Shown here in pieces: positions 24,601 to 35,330 of a stretch of DNA of 64,000 nt (position 1 is its first letter; each line of letters starts with the position of its first letter). Source of the stretch: Typha latifolia. Taxonomy: Eukaryota; Streptophyta; Magnoliopsida; Poales; Typhaceae. Where the stretch lies: assembly GCA_019914945.1 (NCBI GenBank), contig CM034113.1:4878850-4942849 (forward strand). Reading direction: 5' to 3'. A model generated the notes under the pieces. That model saw only the letters and a program-made list of their open reading frames with translations. It had not been told where the DNA came from and did no database searches. The position numbers were made by a program, and so were the translations under genes.

Positions 24601-24848
24601 TGGGTCCCGCCAGATTATGTAGTGGTCTAGTGTATATTATTATGGACTTGGATAGTATGATATATTTGGTGATGGATTATATGATCATGGATAGGTTGGC
24701 AGATTTTATTTGATGATGTTATAATTATATATGCACAGGAGAGTATTTGTGCGTGATAAGCCTCGACCGACTTGTCGCGTGCGCCGCCCGTGCTGTGTGG
24801 GCGCGTGGGCATGCACGTGCCCGTGCCAAGCGGGGGCATTATAGTATT
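21695..24848 (+). mobile_element. Solo LTR-like unit of ~3.1 kb, inverted relative to the 9.7-15.3 kb dimer
   Basis: 21700-24843 begins TGTAACAACCC and ends GGGGGCATTATA, the decayed complement of TGTAACGCCCC. It is flanked by gtatc (21695-21699) and gtatt (24844-24848), a 5-bp target duplication with one transition. The reverse complement is colinear with both dimer units. Near its start it has a GC-rich block, a TATA-like 'ctttatag' at about 21869-21876, a (CT)n run and a TTCTTCT tract. No internal domain adjoins it, so it is a solo LTR in structure. The open frames on both strands at 21894-22279 come from the CT/TTC tracts, not genes. Confidence 0.74.
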
Positions 24849-26517
24849 GCACATCGACACTATCATCTAGGTCATCGCTCACGGACGTCCTCATCCTGCG
24901 TCATCGAGTACCGCTAGGTCTATGTCATCCTACCATTCCCTCTTTCTATCTTAAATATTTTAAAAGGTATGATTTATGTCGATCAACAATAAATCGCCCT
25001 CGCTCGATAAAACGACTACCTTATTATCTGTGATCAATGGATTGAGACCTCAAATATGATCCCTAATATATTAGTATAATAATATCCCTCACCCCTACTC
25101 TAGCTGGAGAGGTGCCGGGTATTGTTGAAACGGAGTAATCACCCCCTTTATAGTCATGCAAGTGTGCAGGTGGCATGATATTATATAGCACAAGTATAAT
25201 AAAACACATGCCATTATTATGTATTACGTGCTAACACACATAATCATACCCAATAAATATGCATAGAAATTAGGATATGTGAAATATTACCAAATAGTAA
25301 AATAAAAGTAACACGCATGATGTGCAATAATAATAATAAGAAAAATGTATGCGCATGCATGATATAAATATGATCATGTCATAAGGTAAGTTATTTTATT
25401 CTCTACACTAGTCCTAGATTATAGAAATTTTACTTGCTTGACATCGTATTCCTAATACTAGCTACAACTGCGCCACAATATCATCTTTATAGGGTATGGA
25501 ATCCTGCTCGATAAGGAAAATAATAAAAAATATAAGTACAAATACCTCCTACTGATTAATTAAATAATCCTACTGACGTCCATTATAGGCTAGGGTAGGT
25601 ACATTTAAGAATTCATATATTCTTTAGTTAAATAGGACTAACATAGATGTACCAAGGCCCGATAGGTTATGAAACGTAATTGAAATAATTTGCCTCAAAT
25701 TATCATTCATATTATCTTTTGCACTTGTCAATTTTTTAATAACATGATATTTTTCACTTTTTGTGATAATTCAAATGAGACGAGATTTTGCTTGTAAACT
25801 CATGTCAATGCGGCTTTCACACTTAACCACATAGGTAGTTCTTTCCATCGAACTTTTCAAACAAAAACTAAAAAAGTGTAACTAGATTATTAGTCAAACT
25901 AGTATGATCAAAAGAAATCAATGCAACCTACTAGACATAAATGATCAAAGACTCAAAAAAAGTCTAGTAAATGATTAATTAAACTAGTGTACACTCATAT
26001 CAACATGCAATGCCAAAGATTGAATTATCTCATCTTAAGACTAATATGCAGTATTATCGAAAAGTTTACTAAGATCAAGAGTGAAAATATGAGAAATTTA
26101 TTATACAAATTATAGTCTTTACGAATCCAAGATATCACATAACACATTTAAAGTGCTTCTTTTCTTCTGAATTTTATTTTTATGGTGCAACAGATAAGAA
26201 AGACCATAATTGAAAAAGAAACACAAATGCAAGAGACATATTAAAATCAACAAAATATCGATAAAATATCAAACAATAAAAATCGACAAATTTGATCAAA
26301 ATAAATGTCACAATCAAATTTCAATGACTACAAGGACTTACAATTAAACAAACAAAAAACGAAAATGTAAAGATAGATTATTTACAAGTCATGACTAGGA
26401 TAAATAAATCAAATAAGAAATGCCCCCTAGTCAAAGTAATCCAAGAGTGGATCACTTAAGAACACCATGAAGGGGTGTTCAAAGATCACTTTTCCTCACC
26501 CAAATTGCTCTCATTTC
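24849..26517. other. AT-rich DNA; right part probably old SIRE-like copia internal sequence
   Basis: No gene is recognised. The copia element at 26523-32608 interrupts this sequence, which continues at 32614 into a minus-strand copia gag. The part from about 25.7 kb to 26.5 kb is therefore probably the downstream half of that older element. 24850-25650 has no recognisable content. Confidence 0.35.
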
Positions 26518-26522
26518 AATCT

Positions 26523-27500
26523 TGTTAGGTTTTTAATTATTGGCAATTGTGTACAAAATATGCTAAGTGTATTTTTACATGTATATGAGCTTTATACAAG
26601 TCTAGAATATCTCTGGTTTGAAGAATTACAAAATTATTAGAGAAAAGCTGTTGAGTTCACACCGCGTTCACAAACGCGTTCGAACGCGGTTTACAAACGC
26701 GTTCGAATGCGGGTACTGCGTTCACACAGACCGAGAGTTGCATTCACAAACGCGTTCGAATGCGGGTATTTGCGTTCACACAGACCGAGAGTTGCGTTCA
26801 CAAACGTGTTCGAACGCGGGTACTGCGTTCACATAGACTGAGAGCTACGTTCACAAACGCGTTCGAACGCAACCTGAAGAATTCAAGTTGTCGTATTCGA
26901 ACGCACCTAGGATCAAGTCATGCCGTTCGAATGCACCTGGGCCGCGTTCGAACGCACTAACAAAGTTTGATAAAATTAGACTTTCGTGAGTACGAATAAG
27001 ACTTGGATTTGGCTCTATCTTGGAGATCATATATAAGGATTGTGATGCCCTATCTCTAGAGTGGTTGAAGAAGCATTATTGAAGGAGACTTCTTGAGGCT
27101 ACATCGGTTCTTCAACTAACAAGGTTTCACTCATCAACAAAAGTTAATCTTTCGTCTTAAGGGCTATCTAGACGAAAGATCAATCTCGAGGGTTACTGAG
27201 GTTGGACTTCAATCACGAGAAATAGTGAATCGTGGGTTCTAACGAGAAAGACTGAGAGGAACAAAATCGTTTGGATCGATGGGTTGTTTTGTGAGTCAGT
27301 CTTGTAACTGCTACTATTCTAGTGATTGATTTTGATCCGAGTTTGGATCCGTGATTTTTTCTCGTTTGGGTTTTTGCACGTTAAAATCTTGGCGTTCATC
27401 TCTACTTTCGTTCTTAATATTTCTACGAACTTTTACTTAAGCGAACGAGTGATATCATTGCCTAGTATTTAGATACATACTTGTGTCTAGGGGTTTTTCA
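26523..27500 (+). repeat. Left LTR of copia element, 978 bp, with palindrome array
   Basis: Starts TGTTAGG and ends ttttTCA. From 26676 to 26955 it holds an array of GCGTTCGAACGC and one-base variants. Exact 12-bp palindromes are at 26676-26687, 26859-26870 and 26944-26955. About three tandem units of 53-54 bases (26715-26874) each contain 'gcgttcacacagaccgagag' or a close match plus a palindrome. The short Arg/His-rich open frames over this array are artefacts. Confidence 0.88.
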
Positions 27501-27502
27501 AT

Positions 27503-27515
27503 TGGTATCAGAGCA
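27503..27515 (+). promoter_or_regulatory. Primer-binding site, tRNA-iMet type
   Basis: TGGTATCAGAGCA, two bases after the LTR end. This is the word complementary to the 3' end of plant initiator methionine tRNA used by most plant copia and many gypsy elements. Confidence 0.85.
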
Positions 27516-27549
27516 GGTTCTCTCACTCTTTGAGAGAGATCAGATAGGC

Positions 27550-28512
27550 ATGGATTTTCATAGAGATGGACCATCATCTATTAGACCTCCTATCCTAGAT
27601 GGATCAAATTATGAATATTGGAAAGCTAGGATGAGAGCTTACTTGAAGTCTATAGATGAACGAGTATGGTTTACAATTGTGAACGGTTGGAGTCCATCAA
27701 TGTACATGGTGGATGATAAACTTGCTGATAAACCGATAGAGTCATGGGATAGGTCAGACTATGAAAAAGTTGGATGGAATAGTAAGGCAATAAATGTAAT
27801 TTTTAGTTGTGTTTCCTCGGAAGAATTACGAAAGAACTATGACTGTAAAACTTTCTAAACTTCAGAGGTTGACTACTAGTTTTGAAACTCTATGTATGGA
27901 GGAGAATGAGACATTTGATGAGTTCTATGCAAACCTGAGCGATATAGTCAACTTCAGTTTCAACTTAGGAGAGAAAATTCTGAAAATAGAATTGTCCGTA
28001 AGATCCTTAGGTCTCTTCCAGAGAGGTTTCAAGCGAAAGTTACAGCTATTGAGAAAAGTAAGGACATCGATTATATGAAAGTTGAACAATTGGTAGGAAA
28101 TCTACAAACATTTGAGTCTAGTCTTTCAAAACAGAGGAAGTCCAAAGGGATTGCTCTATCCACAGTTGAAGAAATTATAGAGGAGTCTGATGATGAAGGT
28201 GATTTAGATGTTGAGATGTTGGCCATGTTCGTCAAAAAGTTTAATAAATTCTTTCGGAAGCCAAACAAGTTGAATGCTGAAAAACTTGAGAAAAGCAAAG
28301 CCTTTGTGAAAAAGAAGAATACTGCGAGTTCGAATATAGATGTGAGCAACAACAATGTCAAACAGAAAAATAAGAATTCTGAGAATAAAGTTTGATGTTT
28401 TGAATGTTCTGGTTTTGGACACATAGCACAAGAATGCCCTAATCGCCTTAAGAAGAAGGGTAAAGCTATGAAAGTTACTTGGGATGACTTAGATGAATCT
28501 GATGATCAATAA
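27550..28512 (+). pseudogene. gag: Copia gag, frameshifted
   Basis: ATG at 27550 gives MDFHRDGPSSIRPPILDG, then NYEYWKARMRAYL, the usual N-terminal copia gag pattern. A frameshift near 27830 moves reading to another frame (TSFETLCMEENETFDEFY), and a second near 27975 returns to the first frame (VEQLVGNLQTFE). A TGA at 28393-28395 sits directly before the zinc knuckle CFECSGFGHIAQEC (CX2CX4HX4C). The frame ends with TAA at 28510-28512. The protein would form the particle and bind RNA. As it stands it is non-functional. Total length, about 320 codons, fits family size. Confidence 0.85.
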
Positions 28513-28979
28513 ACCAAACAAGTTGAATGTGATGATAGATTGGGCAGGTTCGTGTGATGATAGAAAAAGTACCTCAGGTGGATGTTTTTATATTGGAATT
28601 GGGCAGGTTCGTGTGATCATAGAACTCGATATCTTTATCTACTATGGAGGCCGAGTACATTGCAGTGGGAAGTTGTTATTCTCAGTTACTATGGATGAAA
28701 CAGATGGTCAAAGATTACGGCATTGAACAAGATACTATGGTGGTTTATTGTGACAACATGAGTGCTATTAATATATCGAAAAATCCTGTTCAACACTCGC
28801 GTACAAAACATATTGATATCCGACATCATTTTATACGCGAGTTAGTTGAATACAAAACAATAGCACTAGAACATGTTGAGACGGAGAAACAGTTGGGTGA
28901 TCTTTTTACAAAACATTTGGATTTACAGAGATTTGAGTATCTTCGTACTTATTTAGGGATTTGTGCTTTGGATTGATTT
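28513..28979 (+). pseudogene. pol: Copia RNase H, joined directly to gag by deletion
   Basis: DWAGSCDDRKSTSGG (about 28538-28582) opens the RNase H domain. After a rearranged stretch it resumes at 28644 with MEAEYIAVGS, then VVYCDNMSAINI, HIDIRHHFIRE and LGDLFTKHLD, ending at a TGA at 28974-28976. The acidic residues of the family (D, E, D, D) are present. Protease, integrase and polymerase domains are absent. The rearranged 28539-28622 segment contains two copies of a 25-base sequence that starts 'attgggcaggttcgtg'. Confidence 0.85.
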
Positions 28980-30496
28980 ATTTTGGTTTGGTTTGCGTGT
29001 TTCTTTTTATTATTTCTTTTCATTTCTTTTTAGGTTTTATTTACTCTGAACTTTTCTTTGGTTTTAGTTTCAGATTTGTCAAGAGTTTTTGTCATAAAAA
29101 AAATTTGATGCACCCCTAGATTCAATAATATACTCTTGACATATAAATATGATTTTTCTCTTGATTATGAGTTATGATAGTCAATTTTGTCATCTTGCAG
29201 TATATTGTATCATTTCTGATTTGTTCACTCTCTCGACTTCTATGATAATTAAACTAAATTTAATGCACTCATAACGTGTATATATTCTTGAGTGAGCATG
29301 ACATCATGAAATTTTTTTTAAATAGCTCACTATTGACGTTGATTTGCACAGTTTGACCTCATGCTTAGTCATCACAAATCTGTTCATAAAAGATCAATGA
29401 AAAGGGCTACAATGAGTTTGTGTGAAAGCTATCTTGTTTAGAGTCCAGTTTGACTCAGTACATTGCTTGCAAATTAAATAAATTTTTTTGATGTTTGTGA
29501 ATATCTTCTTGCACATTGTTTGATATGTACTACAAGAAAAGGGCTACCTACTCATGTGTGAAAGCCATCATTGCACCTATATAGTTTATGTATAAAAAAA
29601 ATATAATACAGGAAAATTTCCTGTTCGGTTATGGAGAATAAGTCGAAAAATGCAAATTTAAATACTAAGTCGGTTTGACTACTGTATTGTATCATTGTTT
29701 AAATAAGAAAGTTTATTTAAGAAGAATGTTATATGTTATCTATGCTCACCTTGCATATGTATATTGTTATGATCAATCAAGATTAATTTAATTTTGAGTG
29801 ATGCATTAGAATTGATTATAATATGCTTTTGATGATTAGATTGATCTGTGTATGACTTATTTCATTCGATTGTCATATTCTATGTCTTGAATCTATTTTG
29901 AATTTCTAGAGGTGCATCTCCAAAAATATTTTTTGATTTTTTTCTTAAATTTTTTACTTAAAAAAAGGGGCATTCGAACGCAAATTTTTTGAGTTCGAAC
30001 GCGATGACTGGTGCGTTCGACCGCACTCGATGATTCTTTATGTATTGCGTCCGAACCCAAGGGTTTTCATCTTCCATCTTCCAAACCATAGAAACCCTTA
30101 ATTTTCTCCCACTCAAATCTTCAAGATCTTAGTATTTTTTATCAAATTTCTCACTACAAACCCTTTTAAAGGGTCGTTCTCCTCCGGATCTAGCATCTTT
30201 CGGCCGAATTTCTTAGTTTTTCTTCACTTTTGCTTTGGGCATCCATCAATTTTTCTATTTTTTATTCAATTAAGTCTCTTGATCTTGATTGATTTCATGC
30301 GTTTTCGAGTTTTGATCACGTTAAAGTTACTATCTTGATGTTTCTTGTGTGATTGAACGTGATATCTTAGCGTTTTCAAGTGGATGATGGATTTCATTTA
30401 GGGCCTTCATGGTTTCTTAAATTTTTTTTATTTCTTGCTATCTTTTTGTTTGCTTTGGGCATGTATTGAATCTTGCATCTTGTTTCTTTCTCAAGA
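28980..30496 (+). other. Spacer between RNase H and the extra ORF of the copia element
   Basis: No coding signature. T-rich, with words of the palindrome family near 29970-30050 (cattcgaacgc, gttcgaacgcg, gcgttcgaccgc). The stretch just before 30497 is T-rich and pyrimidine-rich, so it may act as the leader or promoter of a subgenomic transcript for the extra ORF; this is inference only. Confidence 0.4.
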
Positions 30497-31546
30497 ATGC
30501 CTAGAAAAGCTGCAGTTTCTAAGAAACCTAGGCCGCCTTCCTCACCTACTTCGGCTCCCAAGTTTTTGACATCTACGGCTGCGGGGCGTTACAAACACAA
30601 TTTTGTCACTCGACCTATTATTTGTGAACAGCCCGTGGTCATTTCTGATTTTTTTGCTTTGGGGATCGAACAGATCTTTACTCAGCGATGATGGTTATCC
30701 ATGTGTCGGATGAGCGGGACTGCATATGTGGAAGTGGTTAGGGAATTTTTCAGTAATGCCACAGTTTTAGAACGCTGTATACGTTCTACTATCCGTGGGG
30801 TTTCGATCTACTTAGACTCCGATGCTATTCGTGCAGAACTCCAACTTCCTAATGGTGAGTTCCAGTATTCGTCGTCTGCTCCACTCCCTGATGTCAATGA
30901 ATTTGCTGGTACTGTGTTAATTAAAGGGGAACGTTGGAAGGGCAATATGATGCCTCATGCGAAACTGACATCAGTGACTTGCATGCTTCACCTGCTTTGT
31001 CTGTACAACGTCACCCCCAAGACTCGTCATTCCAGTATTAGTCCTGATCGTGCCTTCTTCCTTCATGCGATGTTGTCGGGAGTTTCTGTTGATTTGGCTA
31101 CGGTGATCTACGATTCTATTCTAACAATTGCACAGAAAGAAGCGCTCCGTGAAGGGTTGCTGTTTGGCATATTTATTACAAATTTGTGCACTCAGAGTAG
31201 GGTGCGCGTAGATGCCACGGAACCTTCTCTTACTTCGCAAAAACCATTGGATCGGATTACTCTTAAGCGGAGTCAAGCTCATGATCAGTCGTCTCCTCTC
31301 AAGCCGTCCTTTTCTGTCGCTGGATGTTCCGCACACCTTGATATTTCTGACGACAGTTCGAACGATGACTCCTCTCACACTGAGGGGGAGTTACCACAGT
31401 TCTCTAACCGTTTCGATCAGCTTAGCACTCAGGTGTAGGACCTCTATTCGGTCGTGAATGATTTACGAGCTGAGCAAGCACGTCAGGGGACCGTTCTCGA
31501 CTCTGTCTTGTCAATTCTTCATCGTCAGTTCCCTCCGAGTTCCTAG
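30497..31546 (+). pseudogene. Extra 3' ORF resembling the 'putative plant transposon protein' family
   Basis: ATG at 30497 (MPRKAAVSKK) in good context opens one frame of about 350 codons, ending at TAG 31544-31546. Two in-frame stops break it: TGA at 30689-30691 and TAG at 31436-31438. The N-terminus is basic and proline-rich. The core holds VVREFFSNATVLER, IRGVSIYLDSDAIRAELQLP and FFLHAMLSGVSVDLATVIYD, in the order typical of the plant 'putative plant transposon protein' domain (Transposase_32 in Pfam, recalled from memory). The tail is acidic and Ser-rich. The partial copy at 37447-37787 reads CAG where this one has the second TAG. Function unknown; such ORFs lie in or near LTR elements. 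Confidence 0.62.
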
Positions 31547-31893
31547 GCTTTGGCATTTGTGCCAAAAATGGGGAAAGTGAGTGTGAGTTTGTGGGAGTTT
31601 AGGAGTTTACTAGTGTAGGGGGAGTAATGGCATAGGGGGAGTTTACTAGGTTCTGTTTATTGCTAAAATACCTTTGCGTGAATACTTGTGAACTTTGTTT
31701 GCTTGAGTACTTGTGAACTGCTTACTTGATAATTTGTGTTTGGATTGCTATTCATTCCAAGTTATTTTCACTTGATCTTGGTTTGGTATATTTTTATTTG
31801 CAGGGATTGATATGCTAAAAGTACTAGACTTTTTGAACGCTCATTTTTGAATTCTTTGTAATATCTTGTAAACTAGATGTTTTGTCACAAATT
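31547..31893 (+). other. 3' untranslated region of the copia element
   Basis: Contains repeated G-rich words ('gtgtagggggagt', 'ataggggga') and the T-rich approach to the polypurine tract. Similar sequence with the same words occurs at 37788-38125 in the second copy. Confidence 0.6.
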
Positions 31894-31908
31894 GCCAAAG
31901 GGGGAGAT
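31894..31908 (+). promoter_or_regulatory. Polypurine tract of the copia element
   Basis: gccaaagggggagat sits immediately before TGTTAG of the right LTR. The same word precedes the right LTR at 38141. It primes plus-strand synthesis in the family. Confidence 0.85.
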
Positions 31909-32608
31909 TGTTAGATTTTTAATTATTGGCAATTGTGTACAAAATATGCTAAGTGTATTTTTACATGTATGAGCTTTATACAAGTCTAGAATATCTCTCG
32001 TTTGAAGAATTGCAAAATTATTGGAGAAAAGCTGTTGAGTTCACACCGCGTTCACAAACGCGTTCGAACGAAGTTTGATAAAATTGGACTTTCGTGAGTA
32101 CGGATAAGACTTGAATTTGGCTCTATCTTAGAGATCATATATAAGGATTGTGATGCCCTATCTCTAGAGTGGTTGAAGAAGCATTATTGAAGGAGACTTT
32201 TTGAGACTACATTGGTTCTTCAACTAACAAGGTTCCACTCGTCAACAAAAGTTAATCTTTCGTCTTAAGGGCTATCTAGACGAAAGATCAATCTCGAAGG
32301 TTACTGAGGTTGGACTTCAATCACGAGAAGCAGTGAATCGTGGGTTCTAGTGAGCAAGACTGAGAGGAACAAAATCGTTTGGATCGACGGGTTGTTTTGT
32401 GAGTCAGTCTTATAACTGCTACTATTCTAGTGATTGATTTTAATCTGAGTTTGGATCCGTGGTTTTTTTCCGTTTGAATTTTTCCACGTTAAAATCTTGG
32501 CGTTCATCTCTACTTTCGTTCTTAATATTTCTACGGACTTTTACTTAAGTGTACGAGTGATATCATTGCCTAGTATTTAGATACATACTTGTGTCTAGGG
32601 ATTTTTCA
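31909..32608 (+). repeat. Right LTR of copia element, 700 bp, palindrome array deleted
   Basis: Nearly identical to the left LTR except that about 278 bases are missing. The sequence passes from the first palindrome 'acgcgttcgaacg' (near 32058-32070) straight to 'aagtttgataaaatt', which in the left LTR follows the last palindrome at 26955. Loss between the first and last palindromes explains the size difference. Confidence 0.87.
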
Positions 32609-32613
32609 AATCT

Positions 32614-34348
32614 CACATCACTAATCCAAGATTTCAGGGGGCACACAACTATAACTAGTCAATATGCTCTTATAAAAAAACTTCATAGTCTTATTATTTT
32701 TCATTCTTTTTCTCTCCTTGTTTTTGAGATAAATATGGAGTAGCAATCAAATCATAACATTTAAACTCACCAGCAATATCATCACACCTATTTTATGTTC
32801 GAAAATAATTGTGCCTAGGTGTATTTTGTAACTTGTGGTTTAAAAGTTTGTCACTTCCAATGAAGCACTTGGATTTGATATGACCCTTAGTACCACAATA
32901 GTGACAAGTAGGAGTATAAAATTTGGCTTTAGATTCATTCCTAGATATATTATGTTTTACATCATGCTTCTTTACATAAATATGCTTAATAGTATATTCC
33001 AAATAGTTTATATCCCTAGCATGATTAGGTAATGTAAGATTATATTTCAAATAAGAATTATCAATATGACATATCACATTTTTAAATAAAGATGTCGGAG
33101 ATACATTACATTGCAAACGAAGAAGTAGATGTGTCACATTAATAGTCCAATCCTTACTTTTTCTTTCCCGAGCTTCAACTTGCTCTTCAAGCTACCTTAA
33201 TCGTGTATATACCTTTTCTAGAGCTTGGTTAGCCTTTAATAATTCAAGCCCTATTTCTTTTACTCTCTCGTCTAGGTTTTTCCTAGATTCTACATGTTCA
33301 AGTATATTAACTTCTTAAAACATAATATCAAGTAAAGAATCTTTTTGAGAAGTTAAATCATGAGAGAGATAAAGAAATATTCAAATTCTTTTGAAGCTTT
33401 TCTTTTTCTATTTTAAGTTGCTCCACTTCATTGGTCAAGAAATATTCCCATTTTTCAAGTTCATTAGTTTGCCTACAAGCTTTAAATTTTCTATCTTCAA
33501 TTTACAAAATTCTATCACCAAGGCATCATAGGCGGCTTGAATATCCATAAGGCTTTCATCTTTAGAATCAAGATCTTGTTCATCATCTACACTTAGACAT
33601 CTCACAATATTAGTTAGACGGTAACAAGGATGAATACGATGCAATATAAGTCTTTTGATTCTTTTCCTTCAAATTTAGGCAATCTTGCATATTCTGTCCA
33701 AAGCCTTTACAGACAAGACATTGAATTATTTCCCTTGTATTTTTGCTTTTAGGGCTTGAGTCTTTAGAAATTGGGACCTTGAGAGATTCATTTGGATTTT
33801 TGCTCATGTTTTGTGCAAAACTTTAAAAATCTTTTCAGATTGTTACACAAGTCATCATCTATACTATTCAACGAAATTTCATAATCATTATAAAGTATGA
33901 TAGATGATGGTCTTAAGGATCCATAGCAAATGCTTGAAAATAAGATGCAAAATAAATGCACACAATAGAAAAAACTAAATTTTCCCCAAAGCACAAGCTA
34001 TGTGAAACAAACAGAGGTCCAAAGATGATATCAAACCCGATGAGGAATTATGATAAATACTTGTCATGCATTAAATTAAGCATAGGGATACATATGAACT
34101 AGAATAATTTAAGATATGAAAAATAAGAAACAAACTAGACTAAATAAATGAAAGTGAATGAGTTCATTCCAAAGCCCAAAAATGATATATAACTCTATAG
34201 GAAATTAACACAAACACTTCTATGCAATATAACTAGATTTCACAATCAACAAGTCTGATCTAAGCAACATGTCACAAAATTAAGATCTCACCTTTTTTTA
34301 ATTAAAATGAAAGTGATTAATCCTAGGGTGACCCGCTCTGATACCAAT
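32614..34348 (-). mobile_element. gag: Older SIRE-like copia element, gag end, minus strand
   Basis: Two zinc-knuckle pieces are read on the minus strand: CHYCGTKGHIKSKC (about 32900-32870) in a frame running 33137-32793, and CLVCKGFGQNMQDC (about 33720-33680) in a frame 33807-33610. In the second, the His is replaced by Gln. Between them, 33644-33435 encodes a leucine- and lysine-rich helix-like stretch. Two knuckles and a coiled coil are typical of the SIRE (Maximus) lineage gag. Stops and frameshifts are frequent, so the gene is dead. The insertion of the 26.5-32.6 kb copia element cut this element downstream of gag. Confidence 0.6.
34332..34346 (-). promoter_or_regulatory. Primer-binding site of the older copia element
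   Basis: Reads TGGTATCAGAGCGGG on the minus strand, followed on the right (plus strand) by an LTR-like end starting 'tgaaaat' at 34349. This orients the element leftward. Confidence 0.75.
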
Positions 34349-34960
34349 TGAAAATATTTAATTATCTCTACAAGATTTATTTCACTTAGAATGAAAAGAG
34401 ACAATCAAAATATGAAACACAAGACACAATCAAACACAACAATTTTAACGTGGAAAAACTCCTTATTAACTAAGGATAAAAAATCAAGGATCTCTTCTAT
34501 GAGATCAAACCAAACACTATAAAAATAACGATTGCGAAACACTTACAATCTGATTGTTATTTCCCACAACCCTCTTGATGATGCTTAACTTGATTCCCCC
34601 TCAATGCATCGCTTTTCGTGCTTGGTGCCCAAACTTGATGACTTTTAAGGTTGTAAGCTTGCCTCTATAGCTCTTGAGACAATATCGGATTGAATCTTCA
34701 ATATAGTGGAACTCCAACAAGATGAAATATTAATCTTCCCAACTCTCCTTTGAATGATCTTGAAGAGATTTTTTGGCTTCTAGAAGTTACCTCTTTTTTT
34801 CAAGACTTTCCCTTTTATGGCCCTCAAAAGATAAGCTTCTCAAACCATAATCTTGACTGAAAAGGTGAATATTTCTTTACATGTTTGAATAGGTTCAAAT
34901 AAACCCATTGAAAGTTGTTTGAACAACTTCGAACAGACTACTCAGCATTATTTTTCTAGA
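34349..34960 (-). repeat. 5' LTR of the older copia element (right boundary uncertain)
   Basis: Lies just outside the primer site. It contains 'aacgtggaaaaactcc' near 34448, whose complement resembles the LTR word 'ttttccacgtt' near 32478 (common in copia LTR ends). No matching partner LTR was identified, so the outer boundary is a guess. Confidence 0.5.
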
Positions 34961-35049
34961 GATTTAGGAAAAGTTTATAACATAGATCTAAAAAATAAAA
35001 TAAAATAATAATACTAATACTAATAATAATATATAAATTAAATTAAAAA

Positions 35050-35330
35050 ATGTGACAAAAATAAAGAAAGAAAGAAACCGACTGCTGGCTAGCCACTAGT
35101 GGTTGGTGCCCTCCCCACCGGCCCAGGTCTGTACCTCCCTCCTTTTCCTTCCCTTCTCCTTCTTCTTTTCTCTTATTCTTCTTCTTTTTCTTCTTCTTCC
35201 TTTCTTCTTCTCCTCCCTCCTTGATTACTATCTCCTAACTACAACAGTGCTGGGCTTGGCCCAACACTATAGCAGACAAGGGGTTTTATTTTAACCTTTT
35301 TTCAGTTTCCTTTTAACTAAGTATTTTATG
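35050..35330 (+). repeat. Fragment of the large LTR-like family
   Basis: Colinear with 22040-22300: a 'gctggc' GC-rich block, 'ggtgccctccc', 'accggcccaggtct', a TTC-rich tract, and the hairpin word 'agtgctgggcttggccca' at 35246. Neither terminus is present, so this is a truncated copy. The open frame at 35103-35294 is the TTC tract. Confidence 0.65.

Larger units (their letters stand above)
26518..32613 (+). mobile_element. Ty1/copia element with both LTRs, internally deleted, extra 3' ORF
   Basis: LTRs at 26523-27500 and 31909-32608 are flanked by perfect aatct target duplications (26518-26522, 32609-32613). The primer site follows the left LTR and a purine tract precedes the right one. Order inside: gag, RNase H, a ~1.5-kb spacer, and an extra ORF. 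Protease, integrase and almost all of the reverse transcriptase are missing, so the element depended on others for movement or was deleted after insertion. It lies inside an older minus-strand copia element. Another member, rearranged, is at 36819-39244. Confidence 0.88.

Noticed and set aside
26676..26955. CRISPR-like array of repeats and spacers
   Set aside because: The repeats are degenerate palindromes in ~54-base tandem units inside a plant retrotransposon LTR; spacers are not unique and no cas genes exist.
27501..27515. tRNA gene fragment
   Set aside because: Matches only the short primer-binding word next to an LTR; no tRNA fold or promoter boxes are present.
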